This document shows, piece by piece, positions 51,289 through 60,556 of a stretch of 64,000 bases of DNA (position 1 is its first letter; each line of letters opens with the position of its first letter). A program made the translations under genes and the position numbers. Origin of the DNA: Kuschelorhynchus macadamiae (lineage: Eukaryota > Arthropoda > Insecta > Coleoptera > Curculionidae); NCBI GenBank assembly GCA_030620095.1, contig JAUTXW010000945.1, forward strand, positions 716,001 to 780,000. The letters run 5' to 3'. Below the pieces are notes generated by a model. That model was not told the origin of the DNA, did no database searches, and worked only from the letters and a program-made list of their open reading frames with translations.

Positions 51289-51794
51289 GTTGTTTGATGG
51301 TTTGGTTTCTGAATTTAGAGCTGCAAAATATTTTTTTAGTGTAAATTTTAGACCGTTAAAAATATAGTTTTGAGATTTTCCATTAAAACCATTAACCTAT
51401 CATATTTTGCTCTCCCACATAACAGCTCATATATTATATAATTAATTAGGGGTAGTATTGAAATCTAAAAACTTTTAGAAAATTTAAGTTAGGTTTTTTT
51501 TGATGTTTTAGAGGTCTTACAAACTGAAAAATATATTTGAAAAAAAAAATAATAATGCTTGTACAGAGTGTGTCTATGTGTATGCAAAATTCGAGCGAGC
51601 GATAACTTAAGAACAGTGAAACCAATTCATTTCAAATTTGCACCAAAAATAGTCTCGACCAAAGTCTCGCGGGATTCTGGGAGTTATGGATAATAACATA
51701 AAAAGTTCAGATTTTGCGAACGCACAAACCGATAACAGTCAAATTGAAAACAGATATAGTTGAGGAAACTGTTTTGACATTGTGGGAGGCATTT
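51283..51794. other. intronic spacer, no gene seen
   Basis: AT-rich, with no recognised motif. Holds a GTGTGTCTATGTGTATGC patch and CTTGTACAGAGTG near 51558. Confidence 0.5.
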
Positions 51795-52277
51795 TTTGTA
51801 CACATTTTTTTCCTTATACAAGGTAGCTCTAAAATTCTAGATGAAATTGAATGATTAGTATACACAAAAAAACAAGAATTTTTTTTTTGTAAAAACATTT
51901 TTTCAAATATACAGGGTAGCCCTAGGAAGGTCACTGGAAATAAAAAAATATTCTAGAAACTTTAAGGGTGCCTAAAAACGGTGAAACATATGAAATTTAT
52001 TTTATTATTTTGTACATATAAATAAATATTTTTTCCACTACGCAGGGTAGCTTTGAAGAATGAAACTGCTCCCTGAAAACAAAAAAATATTTCAAAGGCA
52101 TTTATCACTTTTAACAAACGGAGAAACACGTTCAATTTCTTTTATTTTTTGTCCATAATATTTTTTTCTACTATACAGTAGTTGCCCTAGAGTTATGAAG
52201 CAGCCCCCAAAAAACGAAATAAGTTTTTATTGTAAAGCGGTTAATTAAAAAAAGTTGAAACTTATTAAATATTTTCA
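51795..52277. repeat. tandem CAGGGTAGC-type units
   Basis: Units begin TATACAAGGTAGCTCTA (51818), ATACAGGGTAGCCCTAGG (51909), ACGCAGGGTAGCTTTGAAG (52042) and ATACAGTAGTTGCCCTAG (52173). They are spaced about 90-135 bases and followed by CTGAAAACAAAAAAATA- or CCCAAAAAACGAAATA-like text. The block is the inverted counterpart of 45296-45672, about 6.2 kb apart, with mariner elements 3 and 4 in between. Confidence 0.8.
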
Positions 52278-52430
52278 GCTATGCAGAGTGCCTGAAATTG
52301 GTTCTCCCTAATGGAAAAATTTGAAGCCATAAGAGATATTAAAAGTTTGATACCTCATCCTGGAGGTTTTTTTTCAGGAGGTTATAATGGTACAAACAGA
52401 TCACGGCTATCGCGACCCTGGAAATAAAAA
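52277..52430. repeat. solo terminal repeat of mariner element 2 family
   Basis: TATGCAGAGTGCCTGAAATTGG, then CCTCATCCTGGAGG and CACGGCTATCGCGACCC match the right TIR of 43174-45291 in inverted orientation. It stops at CCCTGG, followed by satellite-like text. No internal region. Confidence 0.8.
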
Positions 52431-52932
52431 AAAATTCTACAAACTTTAAGATTGGCTAAAAACGGTGAAACATGTCAAATTTATTTTGTTATTTGACCAC
52501 CCTGTATATACAGGGTTATTCACGCAACCCGTTCATTAAAAGTTTTTGATGATGCCATTTAGATACAAATTTCAAATTTGGGGATTAAGTTACGTCAAGG
52601 GGTACTTCTTTTTTGAAATATTTTCAACTTCCTGTCACTTCCGGTTTAACCGGAAGCTGGTATCAACTTGCTTATTTTAAACGGAACACCCTGTATTTTA
52701 TGATATTTTTGGATTCTACAGAGAATTTTAATGCTATTTTATGTAGCATGTCCTATACCTAGGTTCAAGCGTTCTTAAGATATTTGACCTTGAACCGAAA
52801 ATGAGCCTTCGGGGTACCAAATTTTAAAATCTCATATTTTTGTAAGTTTTGAAGATATAATCTTCATATTTTGCAGACGATCGGTAAATAATCTTAGGTT
52901 TCTATTTTTTTTATTGAATTTATTTATTTTTA

Positions 52933-53012
52933 TACAGGGTGTCCTAAATTCAGCGGCAAACATTCACATTTTCAAAGCCGCTAAAGTCCGTTTTTTTAAA
53001 TGGGACACCCTA
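52933..53012. repeat. 80-bp TIR-bounded module inside element 5
   Basis: TACAGGGTGTCC at the left and GGGACACCCTA at the right are inverted matches, with an inner pair CAGCGGC/GCCGCTA. Similar paired CAGGGTGT...ACACCC modules occur at 54458-54523 and (longer) 52509-52694. Confidence 0.65.
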
Positions 53013-53263
53013 TAACTTTATGCACTATCAAATGTAGAATTTCATTTTCTATCGAACTGTATTAAGGTTCCCTATACATATTCGTAACCATTTTCGAAAT
53101 AATTGGGTTTTATAAAAATATCGTATGTATTTGCTTAAATGTTTACATGTTCCAATGGTGAGCCATAGAAAAACAATTGAGATCCAATATCCAATATGAC
53201 AGATGATTAGTATGCGTTATTTATCGAAAGCTGTCAGTGATAAACTAAATCTTCTAAATCGAA

Positions 53264-53911
53264 ATGGAAGAATACTCAAACGCTGATATTCTCAATCTAT
53301 TTTATATTCATGGAGAATGTTATAAAATTTTGGAGAGAACGTGTCGTGTGTTTAATGAACGCCACCCTGATTTGCCGCCAATGAACAAGTCAAAATTCAA
53401 GAGGATTGAAACGAAATTTTTGCGTTTTGGCGAGGTTAAAGTTACAAAAAATGTTGAGAAACCAGTGACAAATGCCGAGGATAACGTAATAAACACATTA
53501 GCTTATTTCCACGCAAACCCGCAAAGTTCAATACCGTCTGCAGAAAACGATTTGGGAATTTCTTCTTCATCTGTCCAAAGAATCTTGAGCGAACATCATA
53601 TGCACCCTTATTCCTTTCAAAACGTGCAAGCCTTGAGACCTGGTGATGACGTCCGACGAGTAGAATTTTGCGAATTCATGTTTTTGAAAATTCAAGAGGA
53701 CCCTCAATTCCTTTCAAAAATATTTTGGACCGATGAAGCGAAATTTTCTAGAGAAGGAATAACAAATAGAAGAAACGAACATTTCTGGGCAGCAGAAAAT
53801 CCGCACGCTTTACGCGAAACGCGTTCTCAAGAGAGGTTTAGCTTCAATGTTTTCGGTATAGATCGTCTGCAAAATATGAAGATTATATCTTCAAAACTTA
53901 CAAAAATATGA
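53264..53911 (+). CDS. truncated mariner-like transposase ORF (215 aa, DNA-binding half)
   Basis: Uninterrupted ORF from an ATG at 53264. Residues 1-60 form the DUF4817-type region (MEEYSNADILNLFYIHGECY, then NERHPDLPPMNKSKFKRIE). 75-120 contain a second HTH-like stretch (SAENDLGISSSSVQRILSE), and 150-190 the start of the catalytic domain with the first Asp at 157 (WTDEAKFSR) and NEHFWAAENPH. At FSFNV, where the family continues WAGI, the sequence jumps into the element's own right TIR, which supplies the last about 17 residues. The second and third Asp are absent, so it cannot catalyse transposition. It may still bind TIRs; P-element KP protein is a known example of a truncated transposase acting as a repressor. 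Expression is unknown. Confidence 0.82.
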   Translation: MEEYSNADILNLFYIHGECYKILERTCRVFNERHPDLPPMNKSKFKRIETKFLRFGEVKVTKNVEKPVTNAEDNVINTLAYFHANPQSSIPSAENDLGISSSSVQRILSEHHMHPYSFQNVQALRPGDDVRRVEFCEFMFLKIQEDPQFLSKIFWTDEAKFSREGITNRRNEHFWAAENPHALRETRSQERFSFNVFGIDRLQNMKIISSKLTKI

Positions 53912-54034
53912 GATTTTAAAATTTGGTACCACGAAGGCTCATTTTTGGTTCAAGGTCAAGTATCTTAAGAACGCTTGAACCTAGGTATAGGACATGCTAC
54001 ATAAAATATCATTAAAATTCTCCGTAGAATCCAA

Positions 54035-54273
<239 letters not shown>

Positions 54274-54293
54274 TGGTTTCTGAACATTTTTTG

Positions 54294-54298
<5 letters not shown>

Positions 54299-54334
<36 letters not shown>
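54299..54334. repeat. (TA)n array
   Basis: Left neighbour of mariner element 6. Confidence 0.95.
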
Positions 54335-54335
<1 letters not shown>

Positions 54336-54338
<3 letters not shown>

Positions 54339-56380
54339 TGTGTATCAGCCAAATGGAATAAATTCGATAATAAATAAATGGGGGCGTGTTCGGAAAAACG
54401 CTTGGACCCGTCGATTGGTATTTTTAGTTGCTCATTTTCTCCAATAAAAACTTTTTATACAGGGTGTGTCCTGTAACAGTGGTCAATGCCAACTTTCTTA
54501 TTTCAAATGCAACACCCCGGATATTATTTAATTTTTGGATTCTTTAGGAGATTCTAAACATATTTTATGTTCAATGTCCTATACCTATCTTCAACTATTT
54601 CGGCAATATTAAGTGTTTTCAAATTTATTTATATTTTATTTATTTCGAATTTATTATTATTCATGAAAGTGGCTCTGGTTACTGAACTATTTATTTGATT
54701 ACAAAAATTCGCTACAACACACTCAATACTTATTTACCATTTAGGTCTTCATATTAAGAATGTAAGCAAAAACCATTTTAGCGTTCCTTTTTATTGATAT
54801 GGAACAAAAAGAGCCAGTTTTGTTTACTTTTGTGTAAAATGCCTGGCCTTTCTCTTTGCAAGACAGTAGTTGTCAGTGTCAGTGTCATAGTCTTTTGAAT
54901 TTCGTTAACTGCATAATACCTAATATCAGAAAAATGGTTCATTCAACAGAAATGCATAAAATAACAATTCTACAAATTATTGGTTATGGAGATAACACAC
55001 GAACACAAGTGGAAGTTGCTCGCTTATTTCATGAAAAATTTCCAAATTTGCCGCATATATCCCAAGCGACAATTAGTAAAATAGAAAAGCAGTTTCGCGA
55101 GCTTGGACATGTGAGGCAGATAAAAAAAGCAGCTGCCAATTCAATAAATGATGATACTAAATTGGATATTATGCTTGAGTTTGAGGAAAACCCACATATT
55201 TCTAGTCGACAAGCCGCCGCAATCTTCGATATTAGCCATTCGTCGATTATTCGAACATTAAAAGAAAATAAAATGCATCCCTATAAAGTGATACCAACTC
55301 AGGAGCTCATGGAAGACGATTATGATAGGAGAACTTATTTTTGTGAACAAATGATGGCTATGTTAGATAACAATGTTATTCAATTAGAACATGTTTTGTT
55401 TTCGGATGAGTGCACCTTTACACTTCATGGTCATGTAAATCGTCAAAATTGCAGCTATTGGTCTAGGGAAAATCCTCACTGGATCAGCGAAGAACATACT
55501 CAATATCCTGAAAAGGTTAATGTTTGGGCAGGAATTGTTAGGGATCATATCATAGGCCCCTTTTTCATTGACGGCAATTTGAATGGCGATAATTATTTAG
55601 CACTGCTCCAAAATAATGTCGTGCCAACTTTGACAAATTTGTATCCGGATCCAGCAAACCCACAAGTTCCAGCGAATATGATATGGTTTCAGCAAGATGG
55701 AGCAACGCCCCATTACCAAATTAATGTCCGGCAGTACCTCAACGGAATATTTCCAAATCGGTGGATAGGAAGACGAGGATCGATAGAATGGCCAGCGCGA
55801 TCCCCTGATCTGACGCCATTAGACTTTTTCTTATGGGGACATATTAAAAATGTTGTATACAAAACTAAACCCCTCGACTTAGCTGACTTAAGAAGACGAA
55901 TAACGCTTGCGATTAGATCGGTCACGCCTGAGATGCTAAATAACGTTAGAAGAAATTTCTATTTAAGATTAGGAATTTGCCAAGACGTTCGCGGCGAGCA
56001 TATTCAACAGTTCTTAAATTAACTTAGTACTTTTGTTTATACATTATGAAGAAATAAATAATTTTATTTTTTTAATCTTAATTTTTGCAATAAATTTGAA
56101 AACACTTAATATTGCCGAAATAGTTGAAGATAGGTATAGGACATTGAACATAAAATATGTTTAGAATCTCCTAAAGAATCCAAAAATTAAATAATATCCG
56201 GGGTGTTGCATTTGAAATAAGAAAGTTGGCATTGACCACTGTTACAGGACACACCCTGTATAAAAAGTTTTTATTGGAGAAAATGAGCAACTAAAAATAC
56301 CAATCGACGGGTCCAAGCGATTTTCCGAACACGCCCCCATTTATTTATTATCGAATTTATTCCATTTGGCTGATACACAC

Positions 56381-56382
<2 letters not shown>
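54336..56382. mobile_element. long-TIR mariner-like element 6 (intact, recent)
   Basis: Left end CAGTGTGTATCAGCCAAATG, right end CATTTGGCTGATACACACTG. The TIRs are about 295 bases (54336-54630 and 56092-56382). Reading both through, I see one substitution: AAAAACGCTTGG on the left against AAAATCGCTTGG on the right, read inverted. The single gene inside is open over its full length. Element length is about 2.05 kb. It lies in a TA array, with a short TGTG at the right junction. Low TIR divergence plus an intact ORF make it the best autonomous candidate of the window. Confidence 0.9.
54934..56022 (+). CDS. mariner-like transposase of element 6 (intact, 362 aa)
   Basis: Nuclear cut-and-paste transposase. 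The start is the first ATG at 54934 (MVHSTEMHKITILQ); the frame stays open to 54856 but without an earlier ATG. Residues 1-60 form the DNA-binding region (TRTQVEVARLFHEKFPNLPH, ISQATISKIEKQFRELG) and about 85-115 a second HTH (SSRQAAAIFDISHSSIIRTL). The DDD catalytic domain has D158 (LFSDECTF), D255 (FQQDGATPH) and D292 (ARSPDLTPLDFFLWG), with 96 and 36 residues between them. Other family marks are VNVWAGIV, NRWIGRRG and the end GEHIQQFL. No stop or frameshift. It keeps the same D-D spacing as the relatives at 15398 and 46844 but is clearly divergent from them in sequence. Tc1/mariner superfamily; subfamily name left open. Confidence 0.92.
   Translation: MVHSTEMHKITILQIIGYGDNTRTQVEVARLFHEKFPNLPHISQATISKIEKQFRELGHVRQIKKAAANSINDDTKLDIMLEFEENPHISSRQAAAIFDISHSSIIRTLKENKMHPYKVIPTQELMEDDYDRRTYFCEQMMAMLDNNVIQLEHVLFSDECTFTLHGHVNRQNCSYWSRENPHWISEEHTQYPEKVNVWAGIVRDHIIGPFFIDGNLNGDNYLALLQNNVVPTLTNLYPDPANPQVPANMIWFQQDGATPHYQINVRQYLNGIFPNRWIGRRGSIEWPARSPDLTPLDFFLWGHIKNVVYKTKPLDLADLRRRITLAIRSVTPEMLNNVRRNFYLRLGICQDVRGEHIQQFLN

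Positions 56383-56387
<5 letters not shown>

Positions 56388-56433
<46 letters not shown>
56388..56433. repeat. (TA)n array
   Basis: TA dinucleotides right of mariner element 6. Confidence 0.95.
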
Positions 56434-56435
<2 letters not shown>

Positions 56436-56437
<2 letters not shown>

Positions 56438-57183
56438 ACGCCATCAATATATTTATTATGTTGTATTATAACGAACTTTATTTACTATATAAAATACTTG
56501 CTACAACTTTAGTTGGACAGGATTCCTGATATTCCTATACTTTTCCGGATATATATTTTCGCCGCTTCCCAAAACATTCAGGATAGATAGATCAACAGAT
56601 ATTTGCACATTTTGGATACATTTCGGGTTAAAAATATCGCGTTCTTGTCAAACTTATGACATGCCAGTCAAACATACAGCTGGCAAGCCAGGCCAACTTA
56701 AAAAAGTGGTAAATTCAATTGCAAATGAAGGCATTTTTACTCGAAACTAGATTTTACCCTGTGGTGCAGTGGCGCAAACCGCTTCGACTTTGCTGGAGGT
56801 GCTATGTTTATTTTACGATTTTCCTACTATGTTGCCAATGACAACGCGTACACGATGACGTCGAGCACATGGAAGAATAATGTTAACCAGCGCCATACAA
56901 CGCCCTCTGTGAATTGCTACGGCAGTACACTACACATACGTGTTTTTCAGGTTAGGGTGGTTGTTTACTTTTATTTTCGCAGATTTCGCAGCAACCGGTG
57001 AGTTCCTTTGACTTGACTGTTTTATATTTATTTATGGTGTTGTTACAACTTTATTTGTGAATGAATTATTGAAAAATGAATCCGATCACGGATGTGGTTT
57101 GCATTTTGTTGGAAACTCCATTTAATCGATGAAAGGAACAAGATCAGAGGGATGTATTAAATGTAGGGTAGCCAAGGTTTGAC
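56436..57183. other. intronic spacer, no certain gene
   Basis: A GC-richer patch at 56770-57000 (CCGCTTCGACTTTGC, ATGACGTCGAGCAC, CGCCCTCTGTGAATTGC) lies just upstream of the hAT relic and may be its 5' part. The ORF at 56804-57001 shows no motif. Confidence 0.4.
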
Positions 57184-57800
57184 TTGACAATTTCCGCAAA
57201 AAAAGAAATAAAAAAAAGTGGCAGAACATGGAATGTAAGTTTTAAATCATCCTGGTTTTCGGCGTACAAATGGTTATGTAGTAGCCAAATATTACAAAAA
57301 TTGTTTTACTGGCCTTGTTTACTATTTTCCAATAAATATGGAAGTGGAATAAGGAAGGATTTGCAGGTATGTGAAATATATCAAGGTCTTTGCATAAACT
57401 CGGCGGAGCATTTAAAATGCGAATTAATGCTAAAAACATTTGTAAAAAATACATTTTAACGAAAACGTCCGATTAAATAGACTACTTATGTGCTTGGTAA
57501 TTGACGCAGTTTTGTACCTTTCAAAACAAGAGTTAGCCTTTCGCGGCCATGATGAGCAGCGAGCCAATAAACAGGGGGAATTTTAAACAGCTTTTAGATT
57601 TATTAATATCGAGAAATTCCCCACAACTAGATCATCACGAAAAAATTAAAAATGTTTTTACTGGTGACTCGAGAACTATTCAAAACGTAATAATTGAATG
57701 CATTTCTGATTATTTAAATGATCATGTAAAAAATTAAATAATGAACACACAGTTGTTTTTTTCTGTGCAAGTGGATGACACCACTAATATTCTATTACAG
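57184..57800 (+). pseudogene. hAT (ZMYM1-like) transposase relic, N-terminal part
   Basis: The frame from 57184 has SWFSAYKWLCSSQILQKLF and YWPCLLFSNKYG, the TTF/ZMYM-type pattern (W-x(3)-Y-x-WL-x-C ... FCWPCLLF) at the start of ZMYM1-like hAT transposases. A second piece, 57549-57737, has NRGNFKQLLDLLISRN and a SRTIQNVIIECISDYLNDHV region, typical of the part just before the catalytic domain; VQVDDTTNI follows in another frame near 57765-57790 (MDETxD-like). At least two frame changes. No catalytic C-terminus follows; an unlinked hAT C-terminal relic lies at 26880. Confidence 0.72.
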
Positions 57801-58109
57801 AAATAAATCATTACAAATTCTATTACAGAAATAAGAGAATTGATTTAATATACAAAATTTAGGTAAGTCGTAAAAAATATTCTACCACCTCCACATATAA
57901 AAAAAATTCTGGAAAAAAAAATCATTGAAGTTTTTGAAGAGTGCTTATATTGGACGCCACTACCGGCTTATTATAAGCCCCTTCGAAATCGTGTTTTTAC
58001 CAAAATAAGCGTCCATTCATCCTCTTCGATCGACTCCATAGATTCATATTTCCCCGACGTACCTTTACCGAGCAAAAACGGTTATTGTAACAAGCACCCC
58101 CCACCATCA

Positions 58110-58370
58110 CACATTCTCAAAGTTATTCAAGGTCAAACAACTTGACCTTCAAAATATTCTCAAGAACATTTCAAAGTCAAGGGCATATCATTGTCTTCAA
58201 GGACGTTTTAAAGACAAATTCAAGCAATTTGACCTTCAAAATGTTTCCAAGTTCAATCTCAAACAACTAGACCTTTAAAACATTTTAAAGGTCATTTCAA
58301 AGTCAAGCATCAATGACATCTCAGTCAACTTGAATATCAAAATATTCTCAAGGTCACTTTAGTGTGAAGA
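58110..58370. repeat. degenerate minisatellite with AAGGTCA half-sites
   Basis: A unit of roughly 35 bases such as CAAGCAACTTGACCTTCAAAA, TATTCTCAAGG, TCATTTCAAAGTCAAG recurs about seven times with variation. TCAAGGTCA or its inverse TGACCTT appears at about 58129, 58143, 58230, 58288 and 58349, plus a degenerate TAGACCTTT near 58269. Non-coding. Confidence 0.7.
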
Positions 58371-58439
58371 TCTTGTGTGCGGAGCCCATATCAAAGTCAA
58401 GTGACGTCATAGGGTGAGGTGGGTTGGGAAGTAAGAAAG

Positions 58440-60200
58440 CAGGGGGGTGAGCTAATAATTCTTTTACTACTCTATTTTTTTTGCAAAACCCTTACTTGGT
58501 AACATTGACCATGTTATCATTAGGTCAGACATCAATTATAAACAAAATTTCTTTATAAGTATAGTAGAGATATTTGATCGTTCTATTACTTTTTAGAGAA
58601 AAATGGTGTGTTGTATTTTGTAAATCAAGTGAAATTGAAACTTGAGCAATTTTATTTTCTGCAAAACCCGTAAACTTGGCATCATTGTAAATATCATGAT
58701 CGAATAAAACATGACCAATAAACCCTGTGTACAAAATTTAATATATCTAAGTTTAGTTGGTAACAAAATATTTGATCGTTCCGGAACTTTTTAAACAATG
58801 TCTGTGTTGTCGTAACTTGAAAAAGAACTGAAATACGGATTTGATATTATGGGTGCGCAATAATATTGACAGAGGGAAGCGACATGCATTATAGTAAGTG
58901 TAATAGCATTATTAAAAACAAAATTTACATATTTTCTGCAACACCGGTAAACCTGATAACATCGTGAATGTCATCGGCGCATCAGACATTGTCAGTTAAA
59001 CCCGTCTACCAGATTTAGTTTATCTAAGCAAAACAAAGTGTGATATTGAACATTTTTGGCTTTTTCGCCACAATTACATTATAACGGGTCATATATACAG
59101 GATGGTACGAACTTTTGAAAAAATAACCCCATTTACTTAATATTGAGAGACTTATATCAAAACTCCTGATTAACTCTGTAAGAACTACAATTTTCAATGT
59201 CATATTCCAGTGACATCACACTTATAGCCCAAATCGTAGTTGACAAACATTTCCTCGACTGCGCATGCAAAGGACGGTAATGTGTTTTTATTGTTGTTAA
59301 TATTGTTTGTTATATATACACGGTGGGCCAAAAAGTCTCCACTTTTTAATTTTTGAATAACTTCTCTCTGTTAATTAATTTTTAATTAAAGTTGAAGCAC
59401 ATATTCTTAAATAATTTCTAGAAAAACATAAAAAATGAATGAAGTTCAGCTGTATTTTTTACAGGGTGACCGGAAAATGTTCGTACTACTTTTCGAGCTA
59501 TATATGGGTCAATAGAAAAATTAGTAAGAAGCATGCCTATACCAACATTTTTTTTTTCGGAGTGGTGGTCCAGAGCCCCAGGACCTCTCCTGGCTACGTG
59601 CCTGCTCTAAATATCTAAATTATATTAGCAATAAAATAGCCCTTTTTAGTTAAAAAAGATTTTTTCTCAAAATTTTGAACTGAATATTTAAAACACAATA
59701 AAAAACAAACATCAATCAAACAAAAATAAGAATAGAACTGACCTTTCGTTGACAGTTAAAAACTAGTAAATGTCATATTCCAATTCGATTTTAAATCGAA
59801 TTTAATATTATAGAAAATTATGGAAACGCAAAAGCGTACTGAACTCAATTCCATTTCAGTCTTCCATGAAAACGTAGTAACTGATCTATAGCACATTATA
59901 CTTGTATTGTACCTTATGAGAAAGCCGTTTTTTCAAAAATGCTGTTTTCTTTCTCATATCTTGAAAATTGATAACTTGGGATCATGATAATGATGGGTAG
60001 TCAAAAGCAATGAAAATGATTATGGGGTTCCATTTAAAAAAACGATGTTTACTAGTTTTCAGCAAACCTGGTAAACTTAACAATATTGGCAATCATAAGA
60101 AAGTTAATAATCAAAAACGTATACTAAATTTGAAGAATCTTGGTGAACAAGTCCTCAAATATTCACCGTTCCGTTTCTTTTGAAATATCCTTTTTACCAA
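58440..60200. repeat. tandem ~170-240-bp units, interrupted
   Basis: Four units start with TGCAAAACCCNTA, TGCAAAACCCGTAAAC, TGCAACACCGGTAAACC or AGCAAACCTGGTAAACT (about 58482, 58660, 58937, 60061). They share CATNATNNNCATNATC, then ACAAAATTTNNTNTATCTAAG and TATTTGATCGTTCC or ATTCACCGTTCC. The last two units are separated by an insert (59090-60040) that includes two TACAGG-type ends (59096, 59461), a GGTGGGCCAAAAAGTCTCC phrase at about 59321 and a CTGGCTACGTGCCTG fragment at 59589. Confidence 0.6.
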
Positions 60201-60363
60201 TTGTGCTATCTTCCGCTTTCCTTGACAAGATGAACGATTCGTGAGGAAGGAAGTTTCGGGTAAAACAAATTTACGGATTTTTTTAAAATTATTTTCCATC
60301 CCTATTTTCATATAATCTGATATAACCAGTTTGAAATTATATATTTATATTATTTTTTTTTAG

Positions 60364-60556
60364 TAATTACCCTTCCAAACGAGTTGAAAAAGATTCAGAA
60401 GACGTTCCTTACGGAATCATAGGAGAATTGCAGCAGCTTCAGAATTGCGGTCTTTCTGATCAGCCAATAACCTCCTTCGACTGGTGTGTAGAGAAACTAG
60501 GACTTGCTGTTTGTTCTGCATATGATCAAACTTTAAGAGTTTTAATTACCACTAAG
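60364..60556 (+). CDS. Wdr92: WDR92/DNAAF10 last exon (3' end frameshifted)
   Basis: Last exon of WDR92. It begins after TTTTTTTTAG with T, completing the Tyr codon split at 29163. Reading: NYPSKRVEKDSEDVPYG, IGELQQLQNCGLSDQPITSF, DWCVEKLGLAVCSAYDQTLR, which matches the family's final blade, including QPI.S.DW and the C..YDQT.RV end. After RV the frame gives FNYH and a TAA at 60554-60556. One T fewer in the TTTTT run at 60540-60544 would give VLITTKLK and a stop at 60570-60572, as in other WDR92 proteins (RVL...TKL). Thus the last about eight residues are altered by a single T, either a real change or a sequence error. An AATAAA lies at 60788. Confidence 0.92.

Larger units (their letters stand above)
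52509..54033. mobile_element. long-TIR mariner-like element 5 (internal deletion, half transposase)
   Basis: Left end TACAGGGTTATTCACGCAACC preceded by TA. The inverted arms are about 52700-52905 and 53858-54033 (TAGGTTCAAGCGTTCTTAAG versus CTTAAGAACGCTTGAACCTA). The right arm is cut at GAATCCAAAATATATA, so its outer 190 bases are replaced by a TA array. The right arm begins inside the transposase ORF, showing that the catalytic half was deleted and the ORF joined to the TIR. An 80-base mini-repeat at 52933-53012 lies just inside the left arm. Confidence 0.8.

Noticed and set aside
54856..54933. N-terminal extension of the element-6 transposase from 54856
   Set aside because: It would need a TTG start; the first ATG at 54934 precedes the conserved domain.
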